Part shown: positions 34,654 through 43,530 of the stretch, piece after piece | Position numbering within the stretch: position 1 is the stretch's first letter | How the letters are laid out: the number at the start of each line of letters is the position of its first letter | Assembly: GCA_009691725.1 (NCBI GenBank) | Contig: SIAP01000014.1 | Coordinates: forward strand, 1-50,570 | Reading direction: 5' to 3' | DNA length: 50,570 nt | From: Phycisphaerales bacterium | Lineage (GTDB): Bacteria; Planctomycetota; Phycisphaerae; Phycisphaerales; SM1A02 | The notes under the pieces: model-generated | Databases searched by the model: none | What the model saw: the letters and a program-made list of their open reading frames with translations, nothing else | Told to the model about the DNA's origin: nothing | Translations under genes and position numbers: made by a program

Positions 34654-35876
34654 CGAGTTGACCTCGCGGATCGTGGCGGCACACACGCCAACGCAACACT
34701 CAACAGGGCGATGAGGACCGCGAACGCCAGCAATTGGTCTGCAATCCCGGAAGAATCTTGGATCGCAAACGCCAACAAGATGACAATCGTCAGTGGCGCT
34801 TGGCGAATCGGCGCCCGTCCAGCGGGCGAATCGAGAGCGATGGTCGATCGGATGGACGCGAGTGCCATCGTCATGATCAACGGCTTGATCACCCATCGAG
34901 CAAGCGCCAACACAAGAGCGATGGTGCCGAGCATGACGGCGCCGGAGAGCGTGGTGATGGTGGCTGGAAGCGCGAGCGTGACCCCGGCAAAGAAGAAACA
35001 TCCGCTGGCGACCATGGGCTCTGCAGCCACGATGAGATGTTCGAGTCCTCGCAGTCGCCGCGAACTCATCGCGATCGTCGCGCCGAAGAGCATCCCGGTG
35101 AGGAGCGCAGAGCCGCCAAAGCTGACCGCAACGCCCGAGAGCAAACAGAGCGCACCGATGACGATCAGCGAGGTACGCGCGTCGTCCTCGCGTGTGTCGC
35201 GCAGAATTTCATGCGCGCCAAGCGCGACGACGACGACGGCGCCGATTTCCATGGCGAGTGCCAACATTCCGCCCCATGGCGCAAAGACGATTGTTCCGCT
35301 GGAGTCTTCGTAGGCGCACTGCAATGCCAGCGATGCCATGGCAATCGCGGCAATTGCCAATCCCCCAGCACCTCCCTGAACGAGAATTGAAAGTCGTTTC
35401 GACGCGACATCATTTCTGATTCCAAGTGATCGTGTTTCTGGGTTCCATCCAATGGCGATTGCAGCGATCGTTCCACTCAGCAGAATGTGCGCAGCAGTGG
35501 GGGAGTCGGGTTGCATGATGCGCGCGATCACTCCCCCAGCAACGATGCTGAGCAGGATGCTCAGTGCGAAATCGAAACTCATCCATCGCCAGAGCGCAGT
35601 TGGAATTGCCCGGATCAACACGGCACGGCACTGCAATCCCACGATGATCCCGATCCATGTCAGCAAGATGAGGAGGATGGGTTGCAACTGCTCGATGCGC
35701 TGCGCTGGCATGATCCCAGTGACCTGTGGGCCGACAACGATCCCAAGAGCCAAGAGAACCCATCCACCGCCAAGCACTCGTGCGAATGGGAAGCGTCTGT
35801 GGGCCTGTTCGATCCAGCGGCTGGCTGCCAGGAGGATCACCGCTGCGATCACAATCCAGACCATCGAATTGATCAC
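34650..35876 (-). CDS. Antiporter-like membrane protein lacking the acidic pair
   Basis: The 408-residue protein has about 12 hydrophobic segments and the general layout of a CPA-type antiporter (ARVLGGGWVLLALGIVVGPQ; GGSALLTGMLFGATIAM). Aligned by eye with the downstream antiporter, the region that carries the ion-binding Asp reads LVQGGAGGLAIA (about residues 165-176), without any acidic residue. This may make it a non-transporting partner of the downstream protein, or a channel-like relative; both ideas are inference. Four-base overlaps link it to the P-II-like gene upstream and the antiporter downstream. Confidence 0.72.
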   Translation of the reverse strand: MINSMVWIVIAAVILLAASRWIEQAHRRFPFARVLGGGWVLLALGIVVGPQVTGIMPAQRIEQLQPILLILLTWIGIIVGLQCRAVLIRAIPTALWRWMSFDFALSILLSIVAGGVIARIMQPDSPTAAHILLSGTIAAIAIGWNPETRSLGIRNDVASKRLSILVQGGAGGLAIAAIAMASLALQCAYEDSSGTIVFAPWGGMLALAMEIGAVVVVALGAHEILRDTREDDARTSLIVIGALCLLSGVAVSFGGSALLTGMLFGATIAMSSRRLRGLEHLIVAAEPMVASGCFFFAGVTLALPATITTLSGAVMLGTIALVLALARWVIKPLIMTMALASIRSTIALDSPAGRAPIRQAPLTIVILLAFAIQDSSGIADQLLAFAVLIALLSVALACVPPRSARSTR

Positions 35877-36208
35877 GAATCCAGTCCGAGGAAGGAATCC
35901 ACGGCGAACACGACCGCAATGGGCCGATCGTCCTTCGGAATTTCCTTCAAGTACCCCAGCAGCGTCGCGGCCTTCGACGCAGCGCAGAGCGAAAGAATCG
36001 TGCGACTCCCAACGGACTGTGGAAGCAACGCGGCAAGCCCTGCGAAGATTGGCATGTCCTGCTGCATGATCGATGCGAGCGATTGGCTCTCGAGCACACT
36101 CGCATCCGAGATCCCCGCATCGAGAAGCGCGTTGATGACAGCATCGAATGCCTTGCCGTGTTGGACGAGCATTATCACCATCCGCATGTCTTGAGAGAGT
36201 TCACTCAT
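35873..36208 (-). CDS. P-II-like signalling protein (probable)
   Basis: ATG at 36208 overlaps the EIIA stop by eight bases (ATGAGTGA) and gives 111 residues, the length of the GlnB-like family. The order of elements fits a P-II ferredoxin-like fold: a first strand (RMVIMLVQHG), a helix (AFDAVINALLDAGIS), a strand (ASVLESQS), a loop corresponding to the T-loop (ASIMQQDMPIFAGLAALL), then strand RTILSLCAA and a final strand PIAVVFAVDSFLGL. P-II proteins sense nucleotides or other effectors and control transporters by binding them. The placement directly before two antiporter genes supports that role here. The usual uridylylation tyrosine is not evident. Assignment is by pattern, not by strong motif. 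Confidence 0.6.
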   Translation of the reverse strand: MSELSQDMRMVIMLVQHGKAFDAVINALLDAGISDASVLESQSLASIMQQDMPIFAGLAALLPQSVGSRTILSLCAASKAATLLGYLKEIPKDDRPIAVVFAVDSFLGLDS

Positions 36209-36665
36209 GGTTATTGCACTCTGATGTGAACAACTCCAATAACTGCACATCGCTGGCACATGCCATAAGTCGTTCTCTAGATTGTGGTTGCGCGCAAACC
36301 CGTGCGACTCTCGCCAGCGACCGCACATGGCGCCACGGTTCGGCGGTGGATCCCACCAGAGCAACCACGATTCCCACGCTGTGCGATCCCCAGGGGATCG
36401 GCTTTGCGAGAGTCAGGATCAACACTGATGCAGCTGATGGCGGGATCTCAGCTCGAATCGCATGCGGAAAGGCGACCCCCTCTGGCGTCGAAGTGGCTCC
36501 GATGGCTTCCCGATCTGCGAGTGCTTGCGCCAGGAGGGCTTCACTCAAAGAAGGCAAGATCGAGCGATGCACGGTCGCCGAAATGAATGCCAAAACGGCG
36601 GAAACTTCCCCACACTCAATGTGCGCCGCTGCGCTGCTGATCGAAATGACTCGGGGGAGATCCAC
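36201..36665 (-). CDS. PTS EIIA type-2-like protein (first gene of the overlapping run)
   Basis: The start is GTG at 36665, since an in-frame stop lies a few codons upstream; a clear ribosome site is not seen. The 154-residue product shows the EIIA(Fru/Ntr) pattern, with the phospho-His in PEGVAFPHAI at about residue 68 and DREAIGATSTPEG before it, but it diverges from the EIIA at 22923. Related domains attached to Na+/H+ antiporters have been noted in other bacteria. As the first gene of the run, followed by P-II-like and antiporter genes, it may couple PTS phosphorylation or energy state to ion transport. This last point is inference. Confidence 0.78.
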   Translation of the reverse strand: MDLPRVISISSAAAHIECGEVSAVLAFISATVHRSILPSLSEALLAQALADREAIGATSTPEGVAFPHAIRAEIPPSAASVLILTLAKPIPWGSHSVGIVVALVGSTAEPWRHVRSLARVARVCAQPQSRERLMACASDVQLLELFTSECNNHE

Positions 36666-36703
36666 ATGGGAAAATCTAGTTCATTTGCGTTTCCTGTGAT
36701 GCC

Positions 36704-36731
36704 TTGACGCGGCAAGAGTGCAACCCCTAAT
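36704..36731 (+). promoter_or_regulatory. Candidate sigma70-type promoter for the act-cox cluster
   Basis: TTGACG at 36704-36709 and CCTAAT at 36726-36731 are spaced by 16 bases and lie 57 bases before the actA ATG at 36788. The first box matches consensus in five of six bases, the second in four. It also lies just upstream of the divergent EIIA gene. Nothing better is seen in this gap. Eye-reading only. Confidence 0.35.
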
Positions 36732-36755
36732 CTCTCATTTCGGTCAGAGTTTGTG

Positions 36756-36776
36756 AAAAAAAGCACGAAGTCGTGC
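36756..36776 (-). terminator. Palindrome with T run on the minus strand
   Basis: GCACGAAGTCGTGC at 36763-36776 is a short perfect inverted repeat, and seven A residues precede it at 36756-36762. On the minus strand this is a hairpin followed by seven T, the pattern of an intrinsic terminator. It would stop antisense transcripts coming from the act genes before they enter the EIIA operon. The stem is short, so an operator site for actA is an alternative. Confidence 0.4.
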
Positions 36777-36787
36777 GGTCTTCATTT

Positions 36788-37441
36788 ATGAGCAGATTTC
36801 TTTTCCCCCGTTGGACAAACGCGCTTCTCCCCTTCGTTCTCGTCGCAGGCGCGATCACTCCGCTCTATGCAGCCTTCGTTGTGGCGTACGGATTCAGCCC
36901 AAAGACGATCGATGTTGGCTACCAGCCAGTTCAGCCAGTTCCATACAGCCACGCACTGCATGTGGGTCGACTCGGACTTGACTGTCGATACTGCCACACC
37001 ACCGTTGACCGCTCCGCGTTCGCCGCAGTGCCTCCGACGCAGACCTGCATGAACTGCCACACGCAGATTCGACCTGACAGCGCCAAGTTGGAAGTGATCC
37101 GCACGTCCTACGAAACTGGAATGCCCGTGGAGTGGGTCAAGGTGCACAAGCTTCCCGACTACTCCTATTTCAACCACAGTGCACATGTCAATCGAGGAGT
37201 CGGCTGCGTGGAGTGCCACGGTCGCATCGATCAGATGGATGTCGTCTATCGATATTCACCGATGGCCATGGGATGGTGCCTCGAGTGCCACAGAGAACCC
37301 GTCGATCGCCTGCGTCCTGTCTCTCAGATCACCAATCTGGCGTGGGACCAAAGGATCGAGATGACGCGCGAAGAGCGAGAGTCGCTGATCAAGCTTTATC
37401 ACATCAACCCAAGCGAGAACTGTTCGACATGTCATCGGTAA
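36788..37441 (+). CDS. actA: Alternative complex III subunit A, pentaheme cytochrome c
   Basis: ATG at 36788 is chosen; GTG at 36773 would add five residues. The 217-residue product has one N-terminal membrane anchor (NALLPFVLVAGAITPLYAAF) and five CxxCH heme-binding sites: CRYCH, CMNCH, CVECH, CLECH and CSTCH. Five hemes and the single anchor fit ActA, which faces the periplasm and passes electrons from the Fe-S/quinol core of the Act complex. It is the first gene of the cluster and its last 13 bases overlap the start of actB. Confidence 0.93.
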   Translation: MSRFLFPRWTNALLPFVLVAGAITPLYAAFVVAYGFSPKTIDVGYQPVQPVPYSHALHVGRLGLDCRYCHTTVDRSAFAAVPPTQTCMNCHTQIRPDSAKLEVIRTSYETGMPVEWVKVHKLPDYSYFNHSAHVNRGVGCVECHGRIDQMDVVYRYSPMAMGWCLECHREPVDRLRPVSQITNLAWDQRIEMTREERESLIKLYHINPSENCSTCHR

Positions 37442-40400
37442 AGCATCGTTACTGGCGCAGCGTTGAGGACCTCACGAACTCCAGCGAGTTCCGCGATTGG
37501 ATGCACCGCGAATTCCCCGATGGTGCGTCGGAGCAAGTCACGGAAAACGAACGGCGCAACTTCCTCAAGGTGATGGGCGCATCATTCGCCCTTGCGGGCT
37601 TGGGGCTCGCAGGATGTCGTCGTTGGCCAGAGACCAAGGTCGTTCCAGCAGCGAGCCAAGCCGCGAATCGCATTCCCGGTGAAGCGGTCTATTACAGCAC
37701 GATCTGGGAGTTCTCTGGATTCGCGCAACCGCTGCTTGCCAAAAGTTTCGATGGTCGACCAATCAAAGTTGAGGCAAATCCAATCCATCCATGGGGTGGT
37801 GCTGGCGTGTCGTCGGTCGCGCAAGCGCAGGTGCTTGCACTGTACGACCCCGATCGCAGTCGCACGGTTCTCTCGCAAGGAACGCACTCGTCGTACGCAG
37901 CGTTCAGCGGATTCCTCAACAACAAGCGCGCTGCGCTTCGTGCCAACGGTGGCAAGGGTCTTGCGATCCTCACCGATTTCAGAAGTGGATCAACTCACGC
38001 CGACATGATCGCGCGTGTGAAGTCTGCCTACCCACAAGCGATGATCGTGGCGTGGGAACCGTTCTCGCGCGATAATGCAATCGCAGGGACTGCGATGGCG
38101 TTCGGTGCACCGCAACGACCACTTCCATCATTCGAGAAAGCGCGGGTCATCGTCTCACTCGGCGACGACTTCCTCTATGGATCACCTGACTCTCCACGAT
38201 TCGCGCGGCAGTGGTCCGCAGGTCGCGCCGTCGATTCCGTCGATCCAAAGAAGCAGCAGATCGCTCGCCTCTATGTGATCGAGAATGGCTTGACGACCAC
38301 AGGCATGAATGCCGACGAGCGACTCGCCGTTCGGTTGACCGACATGGGTCTGGTCGCCGCGTTGATCGCACAAGGGATTGGTGCCGGGGCGGGATCACCT
38401 GAATTGCAAGCAGCCATCGATGCGATCGCACATTCGCAGGCAACACAGTCAGTGCTCTTCGGTCGTGGCAAGATTGTGATCGACGCGCTCATCGCCGATC
38501 TCAAGACGCATCGCGGCACATCACTCGTCACGGCGGGGGTGACTGCCAACAGAACGACGCACGCCATGGTTGCCGCAATCAATCGCGCGCTCGAGAGCGA
38601 AGGCTCGACGCTGACCTATCTGGCTGAACCCATCGCAGTTTCGGGTGGTGCGTTCACAGCACTCTGCACCGCCATGCAAGCAGGATCGATTGACACGCTG
38701 ATGATTCTCGGCGGCAATCCGGTCTATGACGCTCCTGCCGATAGCGGTTTCGTCAACGCATTGACCAAGGTTGAAGATGTGATCCACCTGGGCTTGTATG
38801 CGGATGAGACCGCCGTGAACGCGTCCTGTTCGTGGCACATTCCTGCCGCGCATTCTCTGGAGTCATGGGGAGATGCGCGCAGCTTCGACGGCACGCTTGC
38901 CATCCAACAACCGCTGATCTTGCCGATGATTCCAGTGGGTCAGGGCGGACGCAGCGTGATCGAGTTGCTCGCAGAACTCGTGGGCAGCGATCCAACTGAC
39001 GGCTACGCACTCGTGCGACGCACCCATGTTGGTCTCAGCGGTCTCGCTGGCAGCGAATTCGAGAGCGGATGGCGAACATGGCTCGATCAGGGATTCATTC
39101 CAGCAACGGCGTTCAAGGAAAGCACGGATTCATTCAATTCGGCAACCATCGCCAGCGCGCTGCGCGACGACCTCGCCAACCTCACAGCGGCGAGTGCTCC
39201 CGAAATCGTCTTCTTGCGAGACATGAAGGTGTGGGATGGTCGCTTCTCCAATCTCGCATGGATGCAGGAACTTCCAGATCCAGTCACCAAGATCACCTGG
39301 GACAATGTTGCTTTGATGAGCACGCAGCTGTCGCAGACACTCGGTCTGCGCCCTGGAGACATGGTGAAGATCTCGCTTGATGGCCGATCAGTCGAAGCCG
39401 CAGCGTGGCCCGTCCCCGGATATTCCCAAGCATCGATTGGATTGAGCCTCGGCTATGGACGCACGGGTCCTGGCGTCGGTGCTGCAGCGCGCGATGCAGG
39501 ATTCAACGGATACAAGATCCGAACGAGTGCGCATCCCGATGTCGCAACGGGCATCACGATCGAACGCACGGGCGCAACCTACAAGATCGCGCATACCCAA
39601 GACCACGGTGCATCAGATGCACTCGACCCGGCAGTTCCACACGAAGGCATTCAGGAGCGCCTTGGGACTCTGATCCGCGAGGCGACGGTGCAGGAGTATC
39701 GCGAGCACCCGGACTTCGCGCGCCATGTGACGCACGTCGCAAGTCGACTGTCATTGTGGTCGGAGACGAATCTTGATGGCGCACAGTTCCGCTGGGCGAT
39801 GTCGGTGGACTTGGGCAAGTGCACGGGTTGCAGTGCGTGCGTGACCGCGTGCCAGGCAGAGAACAACATTCCAGTGGTGGGCAAGGATCAGGTCTTGCGC
39901 GGCCGAGAGATGCACTGGATTCGCATTGATCGGTACTTCCGAGGATCAAACCCGACCGCTCCAGAGAGTTTCGCGATTCAACCAGTCACCTGCATGCACT
40001 GCGAGAACGCGCCTTGCGAGCAGGTCTGTCCAGTCGCAGCCACCGTCCATGACGCGGATGGCCTCAACTCGATGGTCTACAACCGTTGCATCGGGACTCG
40101 GTACTGCAGCAACAACTGTCCGTACAAGGTTCGTCGATTCAACTTCTTCGATTACCAGCGGCGCGAACCGCAGCGCGAAGAGGGTCTGATGAAGGTCAAG
40201 CCCGAGTACTACATCGAGAATGGTCCAGATGTCTGGCTGCGGATGCAATTTAATCCAGAAGTCACCGTGCGTATGCGCGGTGTGATGGAGAAGTGCACCT
40301 TCTGCACGCAGCGCATTCAAGCTGCAAAGATCAGGTACAAGAATGCGTGGGCGAAAGCTGGCGGAACGAAGTCCGGGAGTGCCAACTTTGCGATTCCAGA

Positions 40401-40686
40401 TGGCGCCATCGAAACTGCCTGTCAGCAGGCGTGTCCGACGGGTGCGATCCTCTTTGGAGATTTGAATGTCGCGGACAGCAAAGTTGCCAAGGCTCATCGA
40501 AGCGGTCGTTCCTATCAGATGCTTGAGGAACTCAACACCAAGACGCGCGTGCAGTATCTCGCGCGGGTGAACAATCCTGCGACGGCTCGCGAAGGATCCG
40601 CTTCACCTGATGGGCATGATGGGCATGATGGGCATGATGGGCATGATGGGCATGGTTCACACCCTGCGGAACATTCAAAAGGTTGA
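37429..40686 (+). CDS. actB: Alternative complex III subunit B, Mo-pterin-like plus Fe-S fusion
   Basis: ATG at 37429 overlaps the actA end and gives 1085 residues. The N-terminus carries the variant twin-arginine leader typical of this family ([20 protein letters not shown], then [17 protein letters not shown]). The first two thirds form a molybdopterin-oxidoreductase-like domain that in known Act complexes has no Mo cofactor. The last third, from about residue 790, is a four-cluster Fe-S domain: [43 protein letters not shown] and CTFCTQ...CQQACPTGA. It relays electrons inside the complex. The C-terminal tail is a His-rich repeat ([18 protein letters not shown]). It needs Tat export; tatC lies in the divergent run. 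Confidence 0.95.
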   Translation: MSSVKHRYWRSVEDLTNSSEFRDWMHREFPDGASEQVTENERRNFLKVMGASFALAGLGLAGCRRWPETKVVPAASQAANRIPGEAVYYSTIWEFSGFAQPLLAKSFDGRPIKVEANPIHPWGGAGVSSVAQAQVLALYDPDRSRTVLSQGTHSSYAAFSGFLNNKRAALRANGGKGLAILTDFRSGSTHADMIARVKSAYPQAMIVAWEPFSRDNAIAGTAMAFGAPQRPLPSFEKARVIVSLGDDFLYGSPDSPRFARQWSAGRAVDSVDPKKQQIARLYVIENGLTTTGMNADERLAVRLTDMGLVAALIAQGIGAGAGSPELQAAIDAIAHSQATQSVLFGRGKIVIDALIADLKTHRGTSLVTAGVTANRTTHAMVAAINRALESEGSTLTYLAEPIAVSGGAFTALCTAMQAGSIDTLMILGGNPVYDAPADSGFVNALTKVEDVIHLGLYADETAVNASCSWHIPAAHSLESWGDARSFDGTLAIQQPLILPMIPVGQGGRSVIELLAELVGSDPTDGYALVRRTHVGLSGLAGSEFESGWRTWLDQGFIPATAFKESTDSFNSATIASALRDDLANLTAASAPEIVFLRDMKVWDGRFSNLAWMQELPDPVTKITWDNVALMSTQLSQTLGLRPGDMVKISLDGRSVEAAAWPVPGYSQASIGLSLGYGRTGPGVGAAARDAGFNGYKIRTSAHPDVATGITIERTGATYKIAHTQDHGASDALDPAVPHEGIQERLGTLIREATVQEYREHPDFARHVTHVASRLSLWSETNLDGAQFRWAMSVDLGKCTGCSACVTACQAENNIPVVGKDQVLRGREMHWIRIDRYFRGSNPTAPESFAIQPVTCMHCENAPCEQVCPVAATVHDADGLNSMVYNRCIGTRYCSNNCPYKVRRFNFFDYQRREPQREEGLMKVKPEYYIENGPDVWLRMQFNPEVTVRMRGVMEKCTFCTQRIQAAKIRYKNAWAKAGGTKSGSANFAIPDGAIETACQQACPTGAILFGDLNVADSKVAKAHRSGRSYQMLEELNTKTRVQYLARVNNPATAREGSASPDGHDGHDGHDGHDGHGSHPAEHSKG
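40609..40653 (+). repeat. Five 9-bp repeats at the actB 3' end (Asp-Gly-His)
   Basis: GATGGGCAT is repeated five times in frame (40609, 40618, 40627, 40636, 40645), coding five Asp-Gly-His units near the ActB C-terminus. The His-rich tail could bind metal, but may also be neutral slippage. Confidence 0.88.
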
Positions 40687-40688
40687 TC

Positions 40689-42245
40689 ATGCCGAATACC
40701 TTCCACTCTGCATCAACTTCGGCATCAACTTCGGCATCAACTTCGGCGTCAAAGGGTTTCGTTGACAAAGACAATACCGATCAGCCGACATCTGGTCGCG
40801 TTCCGTTGGTGTTGAACATGACCACGTTCGGCGAGGTGACGCACCAAGTGTGTCGCGTGACCGAGAACCGCCCACCGCTGGCGTGGTATGTCGCATTCGC
40901 CATCTCGTTGAGCATGCTGGGATTCCTCGGCTTCTGCGTCACCTATCTCATCTTTACAGGGGTTGGCGTGTGGGGACTCAATAATCCCGTGATGTGGGCC
41001 TACGACATCACGAACTTCGTCTTCTGGGTCGGTATCGGACACGCAGGAACGCTGATCTCCGCAATTCTCTTCCTCTTTCGACAGAAGTGGCGCACTGGAA
41101 TCAATCGCTTCGCGGAGGCGATGACCATCTTCGCCGTCATTTGCGCAGGGCTCTTTCCCGGTATCCATGTTGGTCGCGTCTGGTTTGCGTATTGGCTCTT
41201 CCCGATTCCAAATTCAATGGACATGTGGCCGCAGTTCCGCAGCCCGCTGCTCTGGGATGTGTTCGCGGTCAGTACGTACTTCACCGTGTCGTTGGTCTTC
41301 TGGTATGTGGGAATGATTCCAGATCTCGCCACATTGCGCGACCGCGCGAAGGGGAAGTTCCAGCAGTTCGCTTATGGACTCGCCGCGATTGGATGGCGCG
41401 GATCCATGCGTCATTGGCATCGCTATGAAGTCGCATACCTCTTGCTCGCAGCACTCGCGACGCCGCTGGTCCTTTCGGTGCACAGCGTGGTGTCGTTCGA
41501 CTTCGCAGTGAGTCAGGTTCCTGGATGGCATACGACGATCTTCCCTCCATACTTTGTGGCAGGCGCGATTTTCTCTGGCTTTGCGATGGTTGTGTCGCTT
41601 GCCGTTCCAGCGCGGCAACTCTTTGGACTCAAGGATCTCATCACGCTTCGCCATCTCGACAACATGAACAAGATCATCCTGCTCACGGGATGTATGGTGG
41701 GATACGCCTACTCGATGGAGTTCTTCATCGCGTGGTACTCGGGAGCGATGTACGAGAAATTCGCATTCGTCAACCGCGCCTTCGGTCAATACTGGTGGGC
41801 GTACTGGATCATGGTCAGTTGCAATGTGATCACGCCGCAACTCTTCTGGTTCAAGCGAGTTCGCACCAGCATTCCGCTGATGTTCATCTTGAGCATCTTC
41901 GTGAATGTCGGAATGTGGTTTGAGCGGTTCGTCATCATCGTGACGAGTTTGGCCAACGACTTCCTCCCATCATCATGGGGAGACTTCATCCCAACATGGA
42001 TTGACATCGGAACGATGGTTGGAGCGTTTGGACTCTTTGGAGTGTTGTTCTTGCTCTTCTGCCGCTACCTCCCGATGATCGCCATCGCTGAAGTGAAAGC
42101 CATCATGCCTGCCGCGAATCCGCATCCTCATCACGCGCATCATCCGGATCATCCGGATCATCCGGATCATGGTGGCGACCACGGCATTCCTGCAGGTGCG
42201 GCGCCAGTGCTTCGCGATCCACAATCGGCGAAGGGCTCACTATGA
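40689..42245 (+). CDS. actC: Alternative complex III subunit C, NrfD-like quinol-binding protein
   Basis: ATG at 40689 (a TTG at 40683 would also overlap actB) gives 518 residues. After a Ser/Thr/Ala repeat tail at the N-terminus ([13 protein letters not shown]) there are about ten membrane segments of the NrfD/PsrC type, for example [20 protein letters not shown] and [20 protein letters not shown]. This subunit anchors the Fe-S module and holds a quinol site. The C-terminus is His/Asp/Pro-rich ([14 protein letters not shown]) from a 9-bp repeat. It overlaps actD by four bases. Confidence 0.94.
   Translation: MPNTFHSASTSASTSASTSASKGFVDKDNTDQPTSGRVPLVLNMTTFGEVTHQVCRVTENRPPLAWYVAFAISLSMLGFLGFCVTYLIFTGVGVWGLNNPVMWAYDITNFVFWVGIGHAGTLISAILFLFRQKWRTGINRFAEAMTIFAVICAGLFPGIHVGRVWFAYWLFPIPNSMDMWPQFRSPLLWDVFAVSTYFTVSLVFWYVGMIPDLATLRDRAKGKFQQFAYGLAAIGWRGSMRHWHRYEVAYLLLAALATPLVLSVHSVVSFDFAVSQVPGWHTTIFPPYFVAGAIFSGFAMVVSLAVPARQLFGLKDLITLRHLDNMNKIILLTGCMVGYAYSMEFFIAWYSGAMYEKFAFVNRAFGQYWWAYWIMVSCNVITPQLFWFKRVRTSIPLMFILSIFVNVGMWFERFVIIVTSLANDFLPSSWGDFIPTWIDIGTMVGAFGLFGVLFLLFCRYLPMIAIAEVKAIMPAANPHPHHAHHPDHPDHPDHGGDHGIPAGAAPVLRDPQSAKGSL
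40710..40745 (+). repeat. Three 12-bp repeats at the actC 5' end
   Basis: GCATCAACTTCG occurs at 40710, 40722 and 40734 in frame and codes the Ser-Ala-Ser-Thr run at the ActC N-terminus. Confidence 0.85.
42141..42167 (+). repeat. Three 9-bp repeats at the actC 3' end (His-Pro-Asp)
   Basis: CATCCGGAT is repeated three times in frame and codes His-Pro-Asp units in the cytoplasmic or periplasmic tail of ActC. Confidence 0.85.
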
Positions 42246-42859
42246 CCACGATGACTCCAGACAGACACGATCACGCTCAAGTGATGTCCGCTCCGGCGCG
42301 TGTCTACGGAATCATGGCGGAGTTTGAAACGGCTGAGCAGATCACCAATGCCGCCAAGGCGGTCAATGCTGCGGGCTATCGCTTCTGGGATTGTCATGCG
42401 CCATTTCCAGTCCACGGACTCGACAAGGCGATGGGCATCAAGCGAACAATCCTGCCAGTGCTGGTCTTCTTTGCGGGCCTCACAGGCGCAACGATTGGAT
42501 TTGTGCTGCAAGCATTCACCAATGCGGGAAGTGTTTCGATCTGGGCGTTGGTGTGGGTGTCCGGCTATCCATTCCTGATTTCAGGCAAGCCTTTGATGTC
42601 CGTTCCCGCGTGGATTCCGATCATCTTTGAACTGACGATCCTCTTCTCCGCGCTCTCAACGGTAGGAATCATGTTGTTCATGAACAACCTTCCACGACTC
42701 TCGCATCCGCTCTTGTCCAACAACCGATTCCGACGTGCCACTGACGATCGATTCTTTGTCGTGATCGAGGCGCGGGATCCCAAGTTCCTACGCTCCAAGA
42801 CCGAGGCTTTCCTCAAGACGCTCGGTTCACGGCACATTGAAGTCGTGGAGGATCGCTAA
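42242..42859 (+). CDS. actD: Alternative complex III subunit D (DUF3341)
   Basis: The 205-residue protein has the DUF3341 layout: an N-terminal soluble stretch with [20 protein letters not shown] and [20 protein letters not shown], two membrane segments ([40 protein letters not shown]), and a C-terminal domain ([13 protein letters not shown]). ActD is a structural membrane subunit. Four-base overlap with actC and one-base overlap with actE. Confidence 0.93.
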   Translation: MTTMTPDRHDHAQVMSAPARVYGIMAEFETAEQITNAAKAVNAAGYRFWDCHAPFPVHGLDKAMGIKRTILPVLVFFAGLTGATIGFVLQAFTNAGSVSIWALVWVSGYPFLISGKPLMSVPAWIPIIFELTILFSALSTVGIMLFMNNLPRLSHPLLSNNRFRRATDDRFFVVIEARDPKFLRSKTEAFLKTLGSRHIEVVEDR

Positions 42860-43527
42860 TGCCGCGCATCATCATCATTGTTCTTCTCATTGGCAGCCTG
42901 CTCGCAATGCTTCCGCCAGTCATTGCGGCTCAAGCGCGCTCCACGCCAAATCCAAATCGCCCCATCAATCTCATTCAGGACATGGATCTGCAGGCGAAGT
43001 TCAAGGCGCAATCCGAAAACGACCTCTTCGCAGACAAGCGATCGCAGCGACCGCAGATTCAAGGAACTGTCGCGCGCAATGAGGCGTATCTCGACACGCA
43101 CTTCAACGAGGGGACGGTCGATGGTCAGTGGGCAACCACCACGCCCTCGCAACTGCCGATGAACATGGCACGGCTCCAGCGCGGCGAGGAGCGATTCAAC
43201 ATTTATTGCACGCCATGCCACGGGTACTCGGGTGCGGGTGATGGCGCCATCAATCAGCGGGCGCTGGAACTTGTGTCCAACGCCGATGGACCCGTCAACG
43301 GAACGGTGTGGGTTGCGGCAAAGAGTTTGCATGATGCCACCGTCACCATCCAACCCATCGGTCAGCTCTTCAACACCGTTACCCACGGAGTTCGGAACAT
43401 GGCTGGCTACGGATCTCAAGTTCCAATCGAGGATCGTTGGGCGATCGTTGCGTATGTGCGCGCCTTGCAGCGCAGCCAGAATGCTTCCATCGAAGATGTT
43501 CCAGCGGACAAGCGGGGGGGGCTCTAA
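42859..43527 (+). CDS. actE: Alternative complex III subunit E, monoheme cytochrome c
   Basis: The 222-residue protein has an N-terminal signal or lipoprotein-type hydrophobic segment (RIIIIVLLIGSLLAMLPPVI). One heme site is seen, CTPCH in FNIYCTPCHGYSGAGDG, and the sixth ligand is probably Met in HGVRNMAGYGSQV. ActE carries electrons at the periplasmic face. It lies between actD and actF. Confidence 0.93.
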   Translation: MPRIIIIVLLIGSLLAMLPPVIAAQARSTPNPNRPINLIQDMDLQAKFKAQSENDLFADKRSQRPQIQGTVARNEAYLDTHFNEGTVDGQWATTTPSQLPMNMARLQRGEERFNIYCTPCHGYSGAGDGAINQRALELVSNADGPVNGTVWVAAKSLHDATVTIQPIGQLFNTVTHGVRNMAGYGSQVPIEDRWAIVAYVRALQRSQNASIEDVPADKRGGL

Positions 43528-43530
43528 ACC

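Noticed and set aside
34654..35001. N-terminal extension of the antiporter at 33313-34653
   Set aside because: It overlaps the neighbouring membrane gene in another frame and is His/Arg-rich nonsense; the ATGA junction at 34650-34653 gives a better start.
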